Part shown: one piece after another, positions 10,301 through 21,389 of the stretch | Position numbering within the stretch: position 1 is the stretch's first letter | Layout of the letters: each line of letters opens with the position of its first letter | Assembly (NCBI GenBank): GCA_019648995.1 | Contig: BLXT01003784.1 | Location: 99,062 to 142,032, forward strand | Reading direction: 5' to 3' | Source: Plakobranchus ocellatus | Taxonomy: Eukaryota; Mollusca; Gastropoda; Plakobranchidae | Length of the DNA stretch: 42,971 nucleotides | The notes under the pieces: generated by a model | The model's input: the letters and a program-made list of their open reading frames with translations, nothing else | Databases searched by the model: none | What the model was told of the DNA's origin: nothing | Made by a program: the position numbers and the translations under genes

Positions 10301-13082
10301 GGTGATATGATGGGGGGACACTATATTGCTGTATGTAAAAGTCCTGTTGATGGCATGTGGAGAGAGTTCAATGACCAGCATGTCCGGTCATTAGATGAGG
10401 GGGAGCCGATAGCCACTAAAGAAGCCTATTTATTGTTTTACCAACGCCGAAGCCTTGGGAAAGACGTCAATCATCGTTTGTTCACAGGTGATCATTGGGC
10501 TTTCTCTCTTTCTTTAGCACCTTCTGAGATAAAGGAAGAGGGAAGCTCATCTGGTGGAAGCACACCAAGAGGGGAAGTTATCCCCACCATGCCAGCATCC
10601 AGCCAAGTGTCCTCTCTACATCCTCGCCGTCGATCTTTGCACAGGTCAGTTTCACCATCTGTTTACAAACATAGCACCAGAGACCAGGCCTCATCACGCA
10701 GATCTGCATCCTCATCCAGGCCTCTAACACCTCAACCTCAGAGAAAACCTATCCTAGCTTATTCTGAAACTAGATTCTCAGATGGTGATGATGATGTCAA
10801 AGAAGAACTTAGTCCAACTAGCCCCACAAGGACCTCATCACCTCCAAGTAAAAATGGTACTACTCGCAAATCTAGGCCTGTTCAACGTCAAGCATCTGAA
10901 CCTGGTCCGAGGCGTGGAAAGCCTGCCATCTCAAGTGGCGACAAAACTAAAGATCAGCCACCAAAGTCGTATGAAAAGCAAAATGTTTGGGATGATAAGA
11001 AAGAAGGACTAACTGCTAATGGTAGATCAACCAGAGTGTCTGATGTGTCACGACCATCTAAATTTTATATAAATGATAAAAATAAAAGCCTGTCAGGGGC
11101 ACCAGTTAAGCATGAATCTCAGGGACTATCAAGTAGTACATCATCACAAGCTTCTCGCCATCTGCTATCCCACAGCAATAGCCTAGAATCTGATGCCAAA
11201 TATCCATCATCCTATGATCATCATAACCACTCAGACCATGGCATTACCAGCCAATTTTCATCATTTGAGCCAGCAAGTGCACTGCGAGTCAAACTCGATG
11301 ATAAAAAAAGCAGTGAGCTGACTAGTCATTCATTCCCTTCATCCAGCAGACTTGATACCAATAACGCTGCCGCTGCAAGGAGAAGGCTTGCCCAACATAT
11401 TGATTTAGATAGGGTTGAAAATTCTCAGCCGCTCAACTTCAATTCTTCCAGCAGGAACTCCAACAATAGACCAAGTTCTCACAGGTTCACTGGTCAGAAA
11501 AGCTTTGAGCAGGCCAGTCAGAACTTAATTGACTTAGACTCTGACTTCTCAAATTTAAACTTTTTTTCTGCAAGTCGGTTTAATAGTCATTATCCCTCTT
11601 TGGATCTGGATAAAAGTAAGGCGGAGGATCAGGGAAGGTGGGATAGAATGTCTGATAATCTTAACAACAACAGCAAGCTTTTGCATTCAAATGGTTATTC
11701 TCGTTTAGACAGTGATGTGGAGGAAGAAGATGAGGATGAAGATGAAATGAGTGAGCCTGCACCCAGGTCAATTCTTCAAACACAACTTCACAACAAATAT
11801 GAAACCATGAGGGATCTGGCTGAGAAACACTTTGGGCCACCGCCTCACACAAAGGAGAAATATATTTCTCTGCTTTCCAAAGATGGCTTGCCTCCCACTT
11901 CCTCTGGTGAGTTTTTGCCAGAACAACATAAAAAGAGGGTGAAAAAACTGCTATAATGATTTTTTTTTAATCTAGACATCAATTTAATATGTTGTGCAAA
12001 AGCACATTTTATTTCCATTAACTTTTTGTATTTTTAATAAAGTATTTCAACAAAGAAGTTGAATGAATTTTTTTTTTCACAAAATTTAAAGTGAAAAACT
12101 TCATGTGTATTCTGTTTTTTCCTTTTGTCTCAGTAGTGTTATATTTCAATCTTTATTTTGTCTTTTTCCCTTTCTCTTTGCAGTTTTTTTGATTTTGTGA
12201 ACCATTTTTCATGCAATCTTTAATTCTTTTTAACTCTGAAAATTTATTAACCTTGAACCTAAACTCTTTTTCTGATGTTCTTTGTAAATGAAATGCTCCT
12301 CTTTTGGAAAATTTTCAAACTTGTCTACACCTTTAGAAATGTAGTTCATGACTGTATCTGGGTTTTCCTTTCCAAAAAACATTTCCAATTAATAAAAGTT
12401 CTTGATCATTATCATAACATTTTTCACTCATAGTTTACCCCTTATTTTTCATAACATACAGCAGTGCCCAATAAACACTATCTAAAGCATATGCTTTTAT
12501 TTTTTTCAAGATCTCTCTGGTGTTTCAAAGTATACAACTGTGGATAGAAGCATCACTGAGCATGGAATGAGAGGGACAACTCAACACTTACTTGACCGAG
12601 ACAGGCCACTGCGAGATCTTCGACGCTCCAGCACAGACTACAGCATTCAGTATGGCTTATCAGCTCATGATCTGCCAGCACCACCATCCCCGACCCCACC
12701 ACGAGGTGCTGGTGAAGAGAGAACTTTCACTACCTCAGCCAGATATATGGAGCAAGATATTGAGCCCATTTCCTTCTCACCCTATGCCTACATGTCTTCC
12801 TTGCCACACACTTCCTATTCCGCAGGGCGCCTGACAGATAGAGAAATCCAGGCTCTTCATTCTTATGAGCATGCAGGGAGGCAAGGGCTTTTGGACAAAG
12901 ATATCAGGCATAGTCGAGGAGCAAGGACTCTCCCTGGATACACAAGTGACTCTGGTATTAGGAAAAGCAGGCACAATTTCAGACCACCAAGGGGCACTTG
13001 GGGAATCTATGCCCCCGCTAAGGTGAAAGAGAGTGGGCCCCTGACAATTCCCACACCCTGTTTGAGAGAGTCTTCGGTGTAA
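919..13082 (+). CDS. USP31/43-like: Ubiquitin carboxyl-terminal hydrolase, USP31/USP43-like (5' partial, 9 exons)
   Basis: Cysteine protease of the peptidase C19 (USP) family, which removes ubiquitin from proteins. Exons seen: 919-1326, 1999-2255, 2781-2892, 4781-4884, 6483-6563, 7467-7615, 9127-9249, 10109-11906 and 12511-13082, about 1200 codons. Seen in sequence: zinc-ribbon Cys pairs CPTC (1030-1041) and CPHC (9151-9162); the core motif VLVLHLKRFK before 9249; the catalytic His in GGHYIAV (His codon 10319-10321); Asn-Asp in REFND (10370-10375); and the YLLFYQRR end of the fold. A long Ser-rich, basic, low-complexity tail follows, as known for vertebrate USP31. The N-terminus with the catalytic Cys box lies left of the window. 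All junctions keep frame except 6563/7467, which is one base out. The stop TAA is at 13080-13082, after the C-terminus ESSV. USP31 versus USP43 cannot be decided here; membership in this subfamily is likely. Confidence 0.88.
1999..2255 (+). CDS. USP31/43-like: USP exon b: insert in the catalytic domain
   Basis: Acceptor is gcactccag|TTAATC and donor is AGGAG|GTGAAT. It starts in phase 0 and ends in phase 2. Encodes LILIQLREDGFGSTY, an acidic Ser/Asn-rich stretch, then AQVMVVHVEIS. It continues the ubiquitin-like/insert part of the USP31-type domain after exon a (KQ joined to LILIQL). Confidence 0.8.
2781..2892 (+). CDS. USP31/43-like: USP exon c
   Basis: Acceptor ttagttacag|GTTTGG, donor TCACAA|GTAATG, 112 bp. 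The first base completes an Arg codon begun in exon b. Encodes RFGSPSMVKVRRDITWRGLQ and ends in phase 0 after GALSQ. The pattern of W, L and I fits the beta/alpha segment in the insert of USP31-type enzymes. Confidence 0.8.
3900..4482. mobile_element. Foldback-like non-autonomous element with about 60-bp inverted ends
   Basis: The left end (3901-3960) and the reverse complement of the right end (about 4415-4482) match along about 60 bp. They share GGCTTCATCA, AACATTTCA/ATATTTCA-type sequence and ATAACAACA. The core between them is purine-rich on the plus strand and holds two imperfect units beginning near 4087 and 4256 (AAGGATAGAG...). No transposase frame is seen. It lies in the USP intron between exons c and d. 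A related half-element is at about 30.53-31.06 kb. Confidence 0.7.
4781..4884 (+). CDS. USP31/43-like: USP exon d
   Basis: Acceptor ctcaagactcag|AAACTC, donor GAAAG|GTAGGC, 104 bp, phase 0 to phase 2. Encodes KLSAVFKLRVYDGSS and SDIEMPLYTQDVE. An alternative acceptor six bases upstream (AG at 4773-4774) also keeps frame and would add Thr-Gln (a NAGNAG-like choice). Confidence 0.8.
5338..5405 (+). pseudogene. Decayed duplicate of USP exon e inside the preceding intron
   Basis: Bases 5355-5405 match 6502-6552 of the real exon at 46 of 51 positions. The reading frame is intact across the match: EDFGPLHIRIVAERDIK against EDFGPMHIKLVAEWDIK. Weaker similarity extends left to the exon's AGCA start, one codon shorter. 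The copy has TG where the real exon has the acceptor AG, and no pyrimidine tract. A GTGAAA follows the last matching codon. It is either a dead exon duplicate or the remains of an alternative exon. Confidence 0.75.
6483..6563 (+). CDS. USP31/43-like: USP exon e
   Basis: Acceptor tcattttcag|AGCATA, donor AAAGC|GTATGT, 81 bp. Joins exon d as an Arg codon, then reads AYETLNEDFGPMHIKLVAEW and DIKTKK. It ends in phase 2 with the consensus donor, after a run of seven A's (6555-6561). The next exon needs phase 1, so the joint is out by one base. Confidence 0.8.
7467..7615 (+). CDS. USP31/43-like: USP exon f
   Basis: Donor GAAAAA|GTAAGG at 7615. The reading frame PDMIHRIVSDSREYIEV then VSLDECFKLYTQEEK is well supported: VSLDECF..YT.EE is the usual lead-in to the second zinc-ribbon pair in USPs. 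The 5' boundary is less sure. AG at 7465-7466 is the only acceptor that leaves this frame open, because a TAA (7463-7465) blocks the better pyrimidine-backed AG at 7456-7457. Confidence 0.75.
7765..8509. mobile_element. piggyBac-type MITE in a USP intron
   Basis: TTAA (7765-7768) and TTAA (8506-8509) flank inverted ends. The left end reads CTCTTCATGCTCACA and the right end, reverse-complemented, reads CTCTATATGCTCGCA. TTAA target duplication is the mark of the piggyBac superfamily. Inside the left end are three copies of a 43-bp unit (starting 7783, 7826 and 7869), each with a CAACGG...CCGTTG-like dyad. A similar ACCATCGGTCA block lies inverted at the right end (about 8443-8457). The interior carries CTAGATCT-rich sequence. 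No transposase frame was found, so it would be non-autonomous. Confidence 0.7.
9127..9249 (+). CDS. USP31/43-like: USP exon g: second zinc-ribbon pair and KRF core
   Basis: 41 codons, phase 0 at both ends (acceptor tctctgcag|CTTATA, donor AAACAG|GTAGCA). Encodes LIGEDAWMCPHCKQQQQGT, then LGLWSLPDVLVLHLKRFKQ. CPHC supplies the second half of the zinc site, and L.LHLKRF is the conserved beta strand that precedes the His box in USPs. Confidence 0.88.
10109..11906 (+). CDS. USP31/43-like: USP exon h: catalytic His box plus Ser-rich tail
   Basis: Acceptor tttttataccag|ACTGGC, donor TCCTCTG|GTGAGT, 1798 bp, ending in phase 1. It begins TGLRRSKLDTLVDFPVEGLD. It then carries YDLLGVSNHYG, GGHYIAVCK with the catalytic His (10319-10321), WREFND with the third catalytic site (10370-10375) and AYLLFYQRR, which closes the domain near 10453. 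The remaining 480 or so residues are a low-complexity tail rich in Ser, Pro, Arg and Asn with many SP/TP sites, and an acidic run near 11716-11750. They look disordered and phosphorylatable. The large single exon for the tail is usual for this subfamily. Confidence 0.9.
11907..12041 (+). promoter_or_regulatory. Possible intronic poly(A) ending of USP exon h
   Basis: If the donor at 11907 is not used, the frame continues 16 more codons with a basic end (EQHKKRVKKLL) and stops at 11954-11956. An AATAAA hexamer follows 80 bases later (12036-12041). More AATAAA hexamers lie at 12391 and 12470, all before the next acceptor. This is a plausible shorter isoform lacking the PDZ-ligand C-terminus. It is inference from signals only. 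Confidence 0.4.
12511..13082 (+). CDS. USP31/43-like: USP exon i: C-terminal exon ending in -ESSV
   Basis: Acceptor tttttttcaag|ATCTCT, phase 1. It joins as Asp-Leu-Ser-Gly to exon h, reads open for 190 codons and stops at TAA 13080-13082. The segment is Arg/Ser/Pro/Tyr-rich (DRDRPLRDLRRSS, LPAPPSPTPPRGAG, YTSDSGIRKSRHNFRPP). The last residues, Glu-Ser-Ser-Val, fit a class I PDZ ligand (S/T-x-V). It is uninterrupted and ends cleanly, so I take it as the true C-terminus. Confidence 0.85.
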
Positions 13083-14451
13083 TATTGTCATGTATTTGCT
13101 TTCACTTGCAGTCATATGCTCATAGCAGTTTGCCTTATTATATGAGAAAATAAGTACATAATATATATGCTATATGTACCTGTATAGCCTATGAAATTTT
13201 TTTTTAATCTTGTGTTAAAATTTTATGTTTTTGTAGAGCACTTACTTGTTTAAGTAGAGAAAGCAAATACCGAAAATCTCCTAAGTATGGATCACATTCA
13301 ATATCTTGAGATGATGATGAAAGGATGCCATCAGAAGGTTGTCTGTCTAGATTTTGAGGTGCAAGGGGGAAAAGAAACAACTAACGATTGGATTTTATTC
13401 AATTGACGATTTTAATTTTCTTACCAAAAGTTTTGAAGAAACTGAATAACTTTATGTCTTGTACATCATAATGTAAAGTATGATTTCCACTTGGGTTGTG
13501 TCAGATGTATCATTTTTTTTGCAGCTAATTGTTATTATTTTGGCAAAATGTGACACAGTATAAAGCGATATCGCTTATCGCTATGAATGTATTTAATGTT
13601 TTATATTGCTTATAATGATAAGTGTGTTCTCCACAAAGTTGTGCTGCTGTTTTAGAATTGTACAGTATAAATTATCAACATTTCCGTGGAATAATTGCAT
13701 TCTACAAAAGTTTTTAAAAAATTGAAAAGCATTATAATATGACTAAAGTTAAAATGGCAATTCTCAGGCCCCTCTATATTGTAAGTTGTATCTGTTACTT
13801 GAGAGGAACATCCTGTTTTGTTTCCTGTTTCCATTTTCCATCAATTTGCATTCCATAATGTACTGTTGCTCCTGTTTGTTTCTCTCGCTGTGATTTCTTT
13901 CTTATATCTTTCCGGTGCAAAAATATACAAAAATTAAATAGAGTTGATAGTAAAATGAAATGATATCAACAAATTCTGCTTAATTATAACTATATGGAAA
14001 CAAGAATTAAATTCAGGATAATTTCCTTCAGTTTATTGAATTAATAATTAATTTTATTGAAGGAACTTTGAGTAGCTCAAAATTTTAGGAGCATTTGGAT
14101 GAAAAAACTAGCGTGGTATCATAAAAAATAAACTTTCAAGAATTTAGTATTCCTAAATATTGGTGATCTTGTCAAATTTCAAATCTAAGTATGATGCCAA
14201 GTTTCAGCATGACCTCAACACCCAAAGAAAAGCCAAACAAATTGATGCATGCAATTTTTAAAGGTATAACTTGTTAAAGAGTAAAATTAGTTTAGAACTG
14301 TGTGGATATTTTTATCCTTCTTCTTAAGTCTTAAAATTTTTTTAGACCATTGCATATATTGAGAGTTTTAAAAATTCATATTATTTATGTTTTTTGTTTG
14401 TCAAAAGTAAGGCAGGACATGTTTTTTTTCTCATATTTCCATAGAAAAATG
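13083..14451 (+). other. Probable 3' UTR of the USP gene
   Basis: AT-rich sequence after the USP stop with no coding signal. The first AATAAA on the plus strand is at 14127-14132. Further candidates are at 20880-20885, 22417-22422 (followed by a GT-rich stretch, the best-looking) and 25213-25218. The true 3' end cannot be fixed from sequence. It contains a 12-bp perfect palindrome AGCGATATCGCT at 13564-13575. Confidence 0.45.
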
Positions 14452-15306
14452 TTAAAGTCACTCGCTGCCACTACCTCAAAGTATTGGGTACACTATCTAG
14501 ACTGCTCACTACCATTACCAAGATGTTTTGGGAAGAAGTTTACTATTTTTTTATACTTAGACTCAAAGTTTCTGGCATGGCAGTCTGACAGTAGTCAGCA
14601 ATAACCTTTTTCCTTTTGAGTCTTTCTTATTTGAATTAATTCCGTTGATAAGTGAAAAAGTTATAGTAGGCGAAAGCCAAACTAATTGAAGTTTGAGATT
14701 TAACCCAGCCATGTCTCGATGAAGAAATATTTTTTAATCTGTCGATCCTTATATCAACCAAGGATCTGATATTGATGAATCTGACAGCAAGGCAGATCAT
14801 ACAATAGTTGACAATAGTTTTATAGATCCAGATAATATTGAAAGAGTGATGAAAGGGTTGTCCAACTTTGGTTAGATCTAGATATTTAGATCTCGATAGT
14901 AGTAGTGTTAGACCTAGACTTCACAAAAGAAAATTATCAACAGATCAAGTTCTCGCCCAGAGGTTGATGTATATCAGATAGAGACTAGATGTTACAAATA
15001 ACACCAAAATATGAACAGTATAAAAAACACCAATTAAAAAACAATAAAAGAGGTTACAAAAAAGAGGTTTTTTTGACAATATTGAACCTTTTCTGGTAAA
15101 TCATAAAAAATAAAACATTCAAACAATTGCAAAAATTTTTTATGTCATGTACAGTTAAACCTTTTTTTCTTTACATGCACAAAAAATTTTATTACTTTAG
15201 TGTAAAAAAATAAAGACACTGCTTTTTTTTTTTTTTTTAAAAGGTTTAAAAAATCCTGGCATACCTCATTTGGTTGACCTTGGTACTTTGGCAGCGAGTG
15301 AGTTAA
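14452..15306 (+). mobile_element. piggyBac-like element, internally deleted
   Basis: TTAA at 14452-14455 and 15303-15306 flank inverted ends that share TCACTCGCTGCCA. Inside, after an ATG at 14711 (Met-Ser-Arg, then an in-frame stop), an Asp/Ser-rich stretch (DIDESDSKADHTIVDN and onward, about 14742-14874) resembles the acidic N-terminal region common in piggyBac transposases and ends at TAG 14875-14877. No DDD catalytic domain is present, so it cannot move by itself. The interior after 14877 has CTAGAT-rich sequence like the element at 7765-8509. Confidence 0.65.
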
Positions 15307-16186
15307 TTTTGTCTGAACTTTCAGAATTATATCAATTAGCACATGAAATTTTTAAACAGTAGAAAAATTCCACAGAAATTTTTTTTAATCATTGAAAATT
15401 TTAGGACCATGGGCTTCTGATAAAAACTTATCTGCTATTATTGTGTGCCTCTTCAAGGTTTAACATGGCTGTTCCATTGCTTGGTATTAAACATTGACTG
15501 TAAAATAACCTTAAGTTACTGTGCTTGTCAACTACATTTCCTTTGGAAATGTGAATTTGAACAAAGAAATTGACTTTTTCTAGCGGTAATAATTAAAAAT
15601 GAAAACAAAACATGTTTATTGCAGTCTTCAAGGTTCACAGTATAATATATATCAGTTATAAAAGCTTCAGTTTGAGATACACAGGGTAAAGCATCAAGCT
15701 AGTCTTCATACGTCATGTCTTGAACGAAACAAAATTTTTAGAAACAGGAATTTTAAGATCTGTATTTTTCCTTCATTTTGTTGCTTTTTAAAAGAAAAGT
15801 CTCTAGTGTTTCAAATATTTTTCCTGCTGTATCAAATGTTCAGAGTGGGACTTCTTGGTCATTTGCACTGTTTTTAGGTCAAATCTAATCTATACATATG
15901 CTGGGCATTGTTAAATATTGTAAGCATAAGGATTCAAAGTTACGTAGTGTACTGCATCTCTATGTTGATTTTTCATCTAGGTAGGTGTTTCCTGTAGAGT
16001 GCACCTTGGTCATAACCAAGGGAAGAGAGAGATTGAGGAGAAAGAAAGAGGGAGGTGAGAGTACCTCAGTTGGTGATTTGGGTCTTGTATTTTTAGGTCA
16101 ATTGTATGCAAACAGATACCAGCAGTATGGCTTTGTGCATAATGTAATGACAAACTTATAATTTAGAACTGATTAGCTTCCCCCCC

Positions 16187-16204
16187 NNNNNNNNNNNNNN
16201 NNNN
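16187..16204. other. Assembly gap of 18 N
   Basis: The gap is flanked on both sides by C runs, so it probably replaces an unresolved poly-C tract. The true length is unknown. Confidence 0.95.
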
Positions 16205-19200
16205 CCCCCCCCAAACTAAGTTTCAGTTGGATACTCTAGGAAAAGAATAACAACGTAGAGTGTCCTCTTAAAGTTTTATTATTTTTGCAGTTGGTTATGG
16301 ATAGTTGTTACATTGCGTAGAGGCAGCTGTTACAGCCAAGTATTGTCTTTTATACCACTGTTATACCAGCATTTTTTGACTAAGAGTTTAGAGAGCGTAA
16401 AAGAGAGAGGTATTAGTGCCAGTCTAATAAAGATTCAGTTATAGCCAAGGCTGTTTTATATATAGACTTTTTTGTACTAAAAAATATTGACCTCCCCACA
16501 AATTGACTGATCGAAATTTATTTTTAATCTTTTTGCTTGCAATTTTTAAAAATTGTTTTTCTTATTTTTTTATTTTAAAGGCAGCAGTAATAGCAAGTAG
16601 TTTTCTACTTGTCAAAAATATTGAGTTCTTCCACTTTTCTCACCAATGTTTTTATTGTAGATATTTAGTAAACTCATTGTTTTGTGAAGGAAGACCATGA
16701 AAATCTTATTGAAATTAAAAGGAATTAAATGAAGTGACGCAAATACAAAGAAAATAATTGCCAAAAATTCCATCAGAAATGCATAACACCTCATGTTTTG
16801 CCCTAATTTATCAATTCTATATATTTTATAAATGTTAAATATGGATATCACTGTAGATTTCGGTGTGGCTCTTAAGTATGTATGTAAATATTGCTTTATA
16901 ATTTTGTGTGCTGCATGGTTTTCTTATTTGTGCTCTATTAGAGACACAAAATTGAGAGCTTATACAATTTGGGTTTGAAAAAAGTATGTTTTCTCATTGC
17001 ATTGTTTCAGGTTTTCTGTTTAAATCAAGCCTTAACACTAACACTAAACTTGTCCAGACCTTTTTTCAACGTAGTGGCTCTTTTGATACAATGTATTGAC
17101 TTGATGTTTCTGTTAAACTTGTCTAATGTCTTTCCACTCTAACCTGTGAATCAACTTCCACGACGTGACATTCCTCATAATTCATTATTACACTAACTTT
17201 GGACTGCATATGCTGTCCATTTTATCTTTTGTTCTGTAGAGAGATTGCTGTCTGTGGCACCATGCAGGTATAAGAGCATGGCAGTGCCCTCAATGATACT
17301 TGCTGAATGCCAGATACCTGTAATAAATATGGCGTCAAAATGTGTATACATGTTATCATTGCTTTTCTTTTTATCCTCTACAGAAAAGCTCTGTGTTTGT
17401 TCACTGTAATCCCTAGCACTTTCCATGATGATGAAGAGCAGGGAATCTGAGATGAATATGCATAGCAATTTGAAACTGCTTTGAAAAACAATAAACATAC
17501 CCTCTAAGTGTAACAAACAACACATATTATGTTTGCACTCGTACACACAAAGACTAGGAGAAAATAATCACAAGTAGAGGATTTCAGGATAATTTCAGTT
17601 CAGAGTGGTTTTAAATAATTTACAATAGAAAGTTTCTCATATGTGTAGCAGTACTATAAAATGGGTTGAGTTGTGTGTCTACATCACTTAAATCAAACTA
17701 AAGGAATATACACAAAAGTAGAGAAGTGAATATTTCCAATGTATTATGTACAGAGAGTCTATAGCATGTCCATAGAAAGTTCACCACATAGAGAAAAGAG
17801 TAGATTTCACCTCTCCAGTTTGGGGTTTTCCATGAAAGTCAATCATTCAGAAATGCAACTCATATTGTGGAGTGCTACACATTTGTTTTAAATAGCATTT
17901 GAAATAAGTAGAGGGGGGTAATAAATAACATACATGTAGAAAAAAAAAAGAAGTCAGAAAATCGCAAGCATAAATGATATGTTTCTCTGGGGCACCAAAA
18001 CAGAAAAGGGATGGTGATATGTGATCGTTCATATCTGCTTCAGATGGAGGAAGCACAATGGAATTACAAAACATCCATCATTATGCTCATGTAAAAAAAT
18101 ATAAGGTCTCATCCTAGAGAGAACTTGTACTAGAGATGCATACATATATATTGATATTTTGCCCACTGGTTTTTCCCTGCAGTCTCTACAATCATACAGT
18201 AATAGATATAAAAATAATCACACAGAAACATGAAGAATCAAGAAAGGAGATGTGAACAAAATCTGTAAAGTGCAGATTATATATAAGTTCATTTTTTTTA
18301 AAGGGAAAGACACAAAACAAACAGAAAAAAAAAACCTGATGAATGTGCTGTTTTTGGATTATGATTTAAACATTATATTTTTTAATGATAAATCTCATTT
18401 TTCCATCGCTCCCCAAATGTCCAAATTCTATCATAAACTCTGAAGATGTCCTGCTATATTTGATGTAATTTGACTCTTGTGATAGATGCTCTCTAGGAAG
18501 CATAAAACTCATTTTTCTAAGACTCCCCAAGTATCACAATTTTGTTACTCTTCACTTATCAAAAGTAAAGGCAGTGAGGAAACTTTAATGAACCTTTGAA
18601 AGTGGTTTGTCAAGAAAAAAAAATATCAAGAATATACTCGAAGAGGCTTTTCCTCAGTAAGGGACACGCTCTTTTTTTTTATTTTCCCAATGATGTTTTT
18701 ATTTGCTATAGTGTGATGTTTCCATTTCCATTTCTTTTTAGTTTCTGTCTGCTTAGTGGCACCCTTAAATCATGGTAACTGATACAATAATTTTTTTTTT
18801 TTATCAACTCAGAAGTATTTCCCATTTGAAAATGTCTTTATATGAACTTTTTTGTAAGAATAACTGACATATTGACTTTTGTAATGTTTTCTGCAATATG
18901 TATGAGCAATTGCCAAAGGGTGGACCCCAAAATTGTGTCACATTTTTACCTGCATTTTGAAAAAAAAATTTCTCCAGTTACAAAAGGGAAAAGCCCAATT
19001 GAGTATCAGTGAAAGAATATTCATGCAGATTTGGATAGCAGGAATAGATCCATGTAAAAAAAATTATCTGTATCTCTTCACTTGGTTGTGAATGAGCTTA
19101 GTTTGTTGATTGGTGACCACTTTTTTGGCGATTTTGTCATCATAGTTATGTTCGAAACTTATTTGCATCCAAAACGGATTTTTTAAACATAAAGCAGTAC

Positions 19201-19324
19201 TTCTTATGCCATCACACTCACTAAACCAAAATTTATGTATTGATGAGTTTAATTTTTTCAAATAGGACTTGTAGAAAATGGTCCACACATAACTTTGATG
19301 ACAGCCCACGTTTTGGCAAACCCC

Positions 19325-19325
<1 letters not shown>

Positions 19326-19360
<35 letters not shown>

Positions 19361-19364
19361 TTTA
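19326..19364. repeat. (TA)n microsatellite followed by poly-T
   Basis: About 13 TA units are directly followed by about 13 T's. The minus-strand open frame over this tract is an artefact of the repeat. Confidence 0.9.
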
Positions 19365-21389
19365 GAGATGCAAAGTAGTGTGCACACACAAAAAAATAGT
19401 CTTTAACTAAGTGCTGTCCATTCTGCAGAGCATGTGATTTCTATCTGTATTTCCTTCACATGCTTTTGCTTCCCTGCCAAAGGAAATGTTTTTGCTGTCT
19501 GAAGAAATTATTGCAGTCCTTTTTTCAGCAAAAGAATGCCTTTGGTTGGCTTGATTGTAGTAAAAGCTTAATTAAGAATTGTTTCACACCCCATTTCATA
19601 CTTGAATGTAAACAATGAAGGAATGTCAGAACCTGCAAACTGCATTACTCCTCAGCCCAACTACTGGCTGAGCTGTCTGTTCAGTGCTTGAATTTTTTTC
19701 ATATTAGAATTTAGCTTGTAAAGGGGTTAGTTGTTATTCATTAACCTATTTGAGAGAAGCATGTTGATGGAAACACCCATCAGTGATTCGAATTTGTCAT
19801 TTTGACAATAACATAAATATGGAAGAGACAAATGTAACTTTAATGAAATGACAGCAGCATATCATTTACTGCAAACACATGGAAAACTGTAGCCTTTGAC
19901 TCGAAATCAAATGGTAGTCAATTTGTTTTGAAATATGTTTTATAGACTTATTGCATCAGACTCAAAACATATCCAAATGAGCAGTCTTCTTCCTAATGTT
20001 ATGATGGCACAAAGAAAGTTTTGTATTGTCGACAGCTATGCCCTCTGTTTTTTTGTTTTTTTTCTGTATTTGTACAGTTAATTTCATCTCAGTTGTGTGT
20101 AAAAATTTTGACTTTGAGTTTCAAATGTGTCATTCCTAATATCCAAAAGATCAACTCATGGATTATGTGGAATACAGCTGGATCTTTTTGACTGGGTAAA
20201 CTTATGACTATACCATGCAGCAACTATCTCCAAACCTGGCTGTTTTTTCCTTATAAGCAAAGCAGATTACCTATGAGATACAATAATTCTTAAAAGAGAA
20301 ATAAAATATTAGGTTTATTGTGACAGTTTGGGGCTGACCTGCTGAAATGGTTCTTAAGTGTTGCATGATCACATGTTGATAGGAAAGTTTTTCTTTACTG
20401 GGAATAAGATAAGATGCACCAGATACAGATTATCATTGAAGTAATATGCTTTTTGTGAAAGTTAGCTTGAAAAACATCACACACTTTTTCCTTACTCTTC
20501 ACAGCTAATGAAAAAATTTTTTGCCGACAATATCTACCCTTTTCTGTTGAGTTGTGAAAAACGTTAAAAATGGTCCAGGTTAATTAAGTTTTTGCCTGAC
20601 TCACCCAAGGCCTTGCCAGGAAAACATAGGAACTTATCAAAGAAATGATGCTGCATTTCAATTTTGTGAAATTGAGCACAATTTTATCCTCAGTTTGGTA
20701 GAGTCACTTTAACAAAGATTCCATTGTTAGGAATAACTTAATATCTCTGTGGTTGTGATAATTGTCCACTGAAAGTGCTCTACCTATTTTACGATGTTTG
20801 TAAATTTGGTCTCATGCAGGAGGAGATCTGTTTTCTTGGTAGCACTGACAATGTTCTTTCAGTTGGCTGTGTGAACTTTAATAAAAAGTGAATATTTTTA
20901 GGCTTTTTTTTCACAAATAAATATACTCAGCCTATTCTTAATTATATACAGCATTTAATGCTTAATTCATATTTGGAGACTCTCTGCAGAAAGGGCCCAG
21001 ATGTCGCACAGGCAGTAACTGAGATACAGAGCAAAATATGTTGGAAATCAACCTCACCCATATTTTGGACTTTTTTGTATAAAAAGCTTCATTGACATCT
21101 CAACTTTCATTCTATAAAAGATTTTATTGATCTGAGACTTCCCAAAAATTAAAAAAAAAAAAAATTTTCAGACTCCTGTTGTGTTAAAAAAATACAGAAA
21201 AAATAAAAAAACATCTTCAGTGTTGCATGTCTCATTTCAGCCCCTTATTCCAAAGCCTGATCGGCTATCTACTGTAGCATATTTGATATTGAAATTAAGA
21301 ACAATTGTCCTCTTCAATACCAAAACAAGTGCACTTGAATATATTCCCTTACATGGGAGTACCTCTATTTGCGCATTATCGCCTGCTAA

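Noticed and set aside
11661..11852. Minus-strand open frame inside USP exon h
   Set aside because: Antisense shadow of a well-supported coding exon.
17193..17546. 117-codon minus-strand open frame
   Set aside because: No recognisable domain, no splice or coding signal, and an AT-rich composition as in the flanks. Probably chance.
19064..19387. 107-codon minus-strand open frame
   Set aside because: It reads through the (TA)n/T(n) microsatellite, giving Ile-Tyr repeats. Not a gene.
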